From Kitasatospora sp. MAP12-44 (GTDB lineage: Bacteria > Actinomycetota > Actinomycetes > Streptomycetales > Streptomycetaceae), in NCBI RefSeq assembly GCF_029892095.1, contig NZ_JARZAE010000004.1:3472001-3536000 (forward strand): a DNA stretch of 64,000 bases. The letters run 5' to 3'. Below are positions 62,001-64,000 of this stretch, in pieces. The notes under the pieces were generated by a model, which was not told the origin of the DNA, ran no database searches, and saw only the letters and a program-made list of their open reading frames with translations. The first letter of the stretch is position 1. Each line of letters opens with the position of its first letter. The position numbers and the translations under genes are program-made.

Positions 62001-64000
62001 GTCGCGGCCAGCGCGCCGGCGCCCGCCTCGACCAGGGCGGCGACCGGCTCGCCGCCGACCGCGAAGGTCCGCACACCCGGCGGCTTCGCGGCGGCGTCCG
62101 GACCGGGCCGGAAGACCCCCAGGTCCACCGGCACCCCGTGGCTGACCAGCCGCGCGACCAGCCGCGCGAGGTCGGAGACCCCGCGCGAGCCGCGCCGGTC
62201 GACCGAGGCCGACAGGTGCGGGGCGGCCCCCAGCGTCTCCTGCACCCAGCGGGCGCAGGTGCTGGACGGGCCGACCTCGATGAAGCAGCGGTACCCGTCC
62301 GCGTAGGCAGCCTGCACCAGCCGGGGGAAGTCGACCGTCTCGCGCAGGGTCACCGCGATGTTGCGGGCGATCTGCTCCTCGCCGAACTCCTCGATCGGCG
62401 CGTAGTGCCGGCTGCTGTAGAGCACCGTGTCGCCGACCTCGCCCGCCGGGTAGCGGTTGAGGTCGGCCAGCTCCTCCAGCGCCGAGTCGACCACCGGGCA
62501 GTGCATCACGTGGTTGGCCGGGGCACGGGCGCTGCGGCAGGCCAGTGCGTCGATCAGGTCCTTGCACTGGGCCGGGTCGCCGGCCACCACCACCTCGTCC
62601 GGCGTGTTGACATGGGTGATGAAGACCCGGTCGAAGTCCGGCAGTTTCGCCCGGACTTCACCGACCGGGGCGAGCACCACATGGGTGCCCCAGACCTCGT
62701 TGTCCGGCACCTCCGATGGGATGGACCAGAGTTGACGTACCGTCAGCTTCGGTCCGCGCAGCCGGTCGACGAAGAGCGGCGAGGCGCTGATCTTCACGTC
62801 GTTGCGTGCGCCCTTGGCCCAACCCCCCATCGCGAACATCATGCTGGACTCGCCGAGGCTGTAGCCGAAGGCGCCGTGCACCTTGATGCCCAGCAGCTCC
62901 CGCACCAGGTCGGTGGCCAGCAGGGCGAAGCTGGTGCCGGCCGCCAGCATCAGCGGGATGTCCTCGATCAGCGCACCCTCCAGCCGCATCAGCTCCCGCC
63001 GGTCGGCGGGCACCGCGGTGCGCGGGTAGAGCGCGGCGGCGCGCAGCAGTTCGGCCGGGCGCGGGGTCTGCTCCTCGAACTTCGGCAGCAGCCCGGGGAA
63101 CGCGCGGAAGAGCGCGCTGCCCAGCCCCAGATAGGAGTTGAACGCGCCCGGGAAGACCAGCGCCACCTTGCCGCCCGAGCCGACCGGCCGGGAGGTGAAG
63201 AAGCTGCCGGACGGCGCGGCCCAGTCGCCCCCGGTGCGGTGCACCTCGGGCAGATCCCGGGCCGCCTGGGCGAGTTGGCGGATCAGGCCGGCCCGGTCGT
63301 CGGCGACCAGAGCCACCCGCAGCCGGGCGGCCGCAGCCGTGTCCGAGCTCTCCTCGACCAGTGCGCCGAGGTCCGCCCCGCTCTCCAGTCGGCCCTTCAA
63401 CCAGCTGATGCGGTCGACCAGTTGGGAGATCCCGTCGGCGCCGACCGGCACCACCAGGGGTGCCCCGGAACGCGCCCAGTCGGAGCCGACCCGCTCACCG
63501 CGGACCGTACGGCCGGTGAGCACCAGGTGGGCGCAGGTGCCGGCGCTGCCGAGCACGCTCACCGCGGCGGCCCGCCGGGACTCCCGGTCGGCCCGCAGCC
63601 AGGGCTGCGACTCGCCGGGCTGGAAGAACGCGGAGCGCTCCACCAGTTCGGCGGCCACCGGACGGGAGGCCACCGGGAGGTAGCCGTGGTGCAGGCAGAG
63701 CGCTGCCCTGATGACGGCGGCCAGCACCGAGGCGCAGCCGGTGTCGCCCAGGGTCGCGGCCGCCGAGGAGAGCGCGGTGCGCAGTTGCCCGCTGCCGTCC
63801 CCGGCCCAGACCCGGGCCAGGCCCGTGAGTTCGTCCGCGCCGGCCCGGCCGATCCCGGCGTAGCCCGCCTCGACCAGCTCGACCTCGGCGGGCCGCAGCC
63901 CGGCCTGCGCCAGCGCGGCCTCGGCGGTGCGGGCCACCAGCTCCGGCCGCACCTCGGGCAGCACGGACGGGCTGTCGGGGTAGCCGATCGCCAGGCCGTC
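59006..64000 (-). CDS. PUFA-synthase-like multidomain protein (CLF-like KS, AT, four hotdog dehydratase domains), 5' partial
   Basis: Open to the right window edge (more than 1660 residues seen). (1) A ketosynthase C-terminal part in which the usual VEAHGTGT reads VEAGYAGIG and NIGH reads TLGD, so the two catalytic His are missing, like a chain-length-factor domain. (2) An acyltransferase with GYSLGESS about residue 365 from 63964 and a later HCPVVDS. (3) A 200-residue Ala/Pro linker. (4) Four hotdog units in a pseudo-catalytic, catalytic, pseudo-catalytic, catalytic order; the two active-looking ones have CHFSDDPVLAGSL (about 1146) and CHFHRDPVMPGSL (about 1543). The layout matches PfaC-type proteins fused with an AT. 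Confidence 0.9.
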   Translation of the reverse strand, partial: DGLAIGYPDSPSVLPEVRPELVARTAEAALAQAGLRPAEVELVEAGYAGIGRAGADELTGLARVWAGDGSGQLRTALSSAAATLGDTGCASVLAAVIRAALCLHHGYLPVASRPVAAELVERSAFFQPGESQPWLRADRESRRAAAVSVLGSAGTCAHLVLTGRTVRGERVGSDWARSGAPLVVPVGADGISQLVDRISWLKGRLESGADLGALVEESSDTAAAARLRVALVADDRAGLIRQLAQAARDLPEVHRTGGDWAAPSGSFFTSRPVGSGGKVALVFPGAFNSYLGLGSALFRAFPGLLPKFEEQTPRPAELLRAAALYPRTAVPADRRELMRLEGALIEDIPLMLAAGTSFALLATDLVRELLGIKVHGAFGYSLGESSMMFAMGGWAKGARNDVKISASPLFVDRLRGPKLTVRQLWSIPSEVPDNEVWGTHVVLAPVGEVRAKLPDFDRVFITHVNTPDEVVVAGDPAQCKDLIDALACRSARAPANHVMHCPVVDSALEELADLNRYPAGEVGDTVLYSSRHYAPIEEFGEEQIARNIAVTLRETVDFPRLVQAAYADGYRCFIEVGPSSTCARWVQETLGAAPHLSASVDRRGSRGVSDLARLVARLVSHGVPVDLGVFRPGPDAAAKPPGVRTFAVGGEPVAALVEAGAGALAATWPTGLPLIPEPEPALIPEPAPELVLVPAAGATTAAAAPLPPSVRPATTPAPRTAPAPVAQAAATETEPTMSQRPAAPPAPVVALVLEREPITMVPLAAVQLAGPPAPAPAVAPAVAIATAPEPAPWTGAAGTAAKPAAAPLSPAPTPRPSSVAELRRQMLAAHQEVLAGQHELRRQLTELLSAVAPTTTQLKPRPPKPEGVIWDEHDLLEFATGRVSAVFGEKFAEIDTFRRRVRLPAPPYHFATRVTKLDAEPGEFRPSFIRTEYDVPEDAWYAVDGQVPPAVAIEAGQCDLLLISYLGADFTNRGERVYRLLDSSLTFHGDLPQVGQTLRYDIWIDQFVRHGETMIFFFHYDCYADGKLILQLNNACAGFFTDEELESSLGIIEGTLRRKDADPAPDGITPSAFKPIAISERTTLSAADLALLAEGGIGEVFGPEHARPEGTNPSLRLPNELLRMVDEVTLLDRTGGGYGRGRIEAVKHLVPDGWYFDCHFSDDPVLAGSLVAEGAVQLLQTYAFSLGLHLALPDARFQPVPGLQTEVKVRGQITPDCAEIRYQLDITELSLLPRPTVVADVLVLRDGKPAISVRGLAIRLQEKPGTPFRPEAGGATPHFLGRRNRSGEPALLNEFHMAHAAKGDLAVAMGPEFEVYADSRAPYIPNGDFLFVDRVQALEGVRGAAKPGAVMVTEYDAHADSWYFAENGYPAMPNCVYMESSLQAAILLGYYLGATLDSPAEQYSIRNLDGRATLVKDVDLRGKTVRHHSTLLSNDAIPGAILQNYRYELSADGEVFYTGESLFGFFNEKALANQVGLDGGKHVPQWLDQQPARPAGLRRIELADYRAAEPGRGGAKLARGRLDLVEWMELVPDGGKHAAGYLRGHRSIRPEEWYFSCHFHRDPVMPGSLGVEAVLQAMQVYAVETGLTAGLADPHFALAAGVQTTWRYRGQILRTDPDMEFDVHIREVRREGGRIVLIGDASVWKSTLRIYELGGVSVEIRDGQ

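Overview
The window comes from a high-GC actinomycete of the family Streptomycetaceae, most likely Streptomyces or Kitasatospora. The evidence is very high GC with GTG/TTG starts, a NusG with a long acidic N-terminal extension, an rpoB that starts at TTG, promoters of the TTGACC-N17-TANNNT type, and the gene order secE-nusG-rplK-rplA-two lipoproteins-rplJ-rplL-rpoB-rpoC ... rpsL-rpsG-fusA-tuf, which is the streptomycete core arrangement as I recall it. No rRNA, CRISPR array, insertion sequence or phage gene was seen.

Layout. (1) 1-10.5 kb is a surface-polysaccharide locus: a truncated membrane acyltransferase, dTDP-L-rhamnose genes split into rfbBD and rfbAC, a DUF2304/glycosyltransferase pair, a second glycosyltransferase, a flippase-like membrane protein, a DUF2142 membrane protein and a GtrA protein. 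(2) 10.6-15.3 kb is the str operon (rpsL-rpsG-fusA-tuf) on the minus strand behind a clear promoter. (3) 15.3-23.2 kb is a mixed segment: a DUF1707/DUF4190 protein, a DUF2786 protein, two convergent ADP-ribosylglycohydrolases, a P450 overlapping one of them, and a Helicase_C_3 protein. (4) 23.2-38.2 kb is the rpoBC/ribosomal-protein/NusG/SecE segment, all minus, ending in tRNA-Trp. rplA carries an apparent one-base frameshift. (5) 38.4-42.3 kb holds an aspartate aminotransferase, an adenosine deaminase, murB and a VapB-type antitoxin whose toxin is reduced to about 20 codons. (6) 42.3-44.5 kb is an MFS exporter and a TetR repressor sharing a 17-bp operator-like sequence.

(7) 44.7-64.0 kb is a biosynthetic gene cluster for an unidentified lipid-type product, and it runs off the right edge. 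A multidomain PUFA-synthase-like protein (degenerate ketosynthase/CLF end, acyltransferase, four hotdog dehydratase-like domains) is followed, mostly with start/stop overlaps, by a PfaD enoyl reductase, two large acyl-CoA-dehydrogenase-like flavoproteins, an Sfp-type phosphopantetheinyl transferase, an ECF-type sigma factor, an atypical acyl carrier protein with an enlarged loop, a degenerate AcpS-like protein, an aldehyde dehydrogenase, a DUF4188 protein, a LuxR-type regulator, an aspartokinase paralogue and an asparagine-oxygenase-like Fe(II)/2-oxoglutarate enzyme. A LysR regulator and a 57-residue exported peptide lie at the far end on the other strand. Genes for making, releasing and oxidising an acyl chain, plus an aspartate-family kinase and a hydroxylase, suggest a secondary lipid joined to or built with an Asp/Asn-derived unit. 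That chemistry is inference; the product is not known from the sequence.
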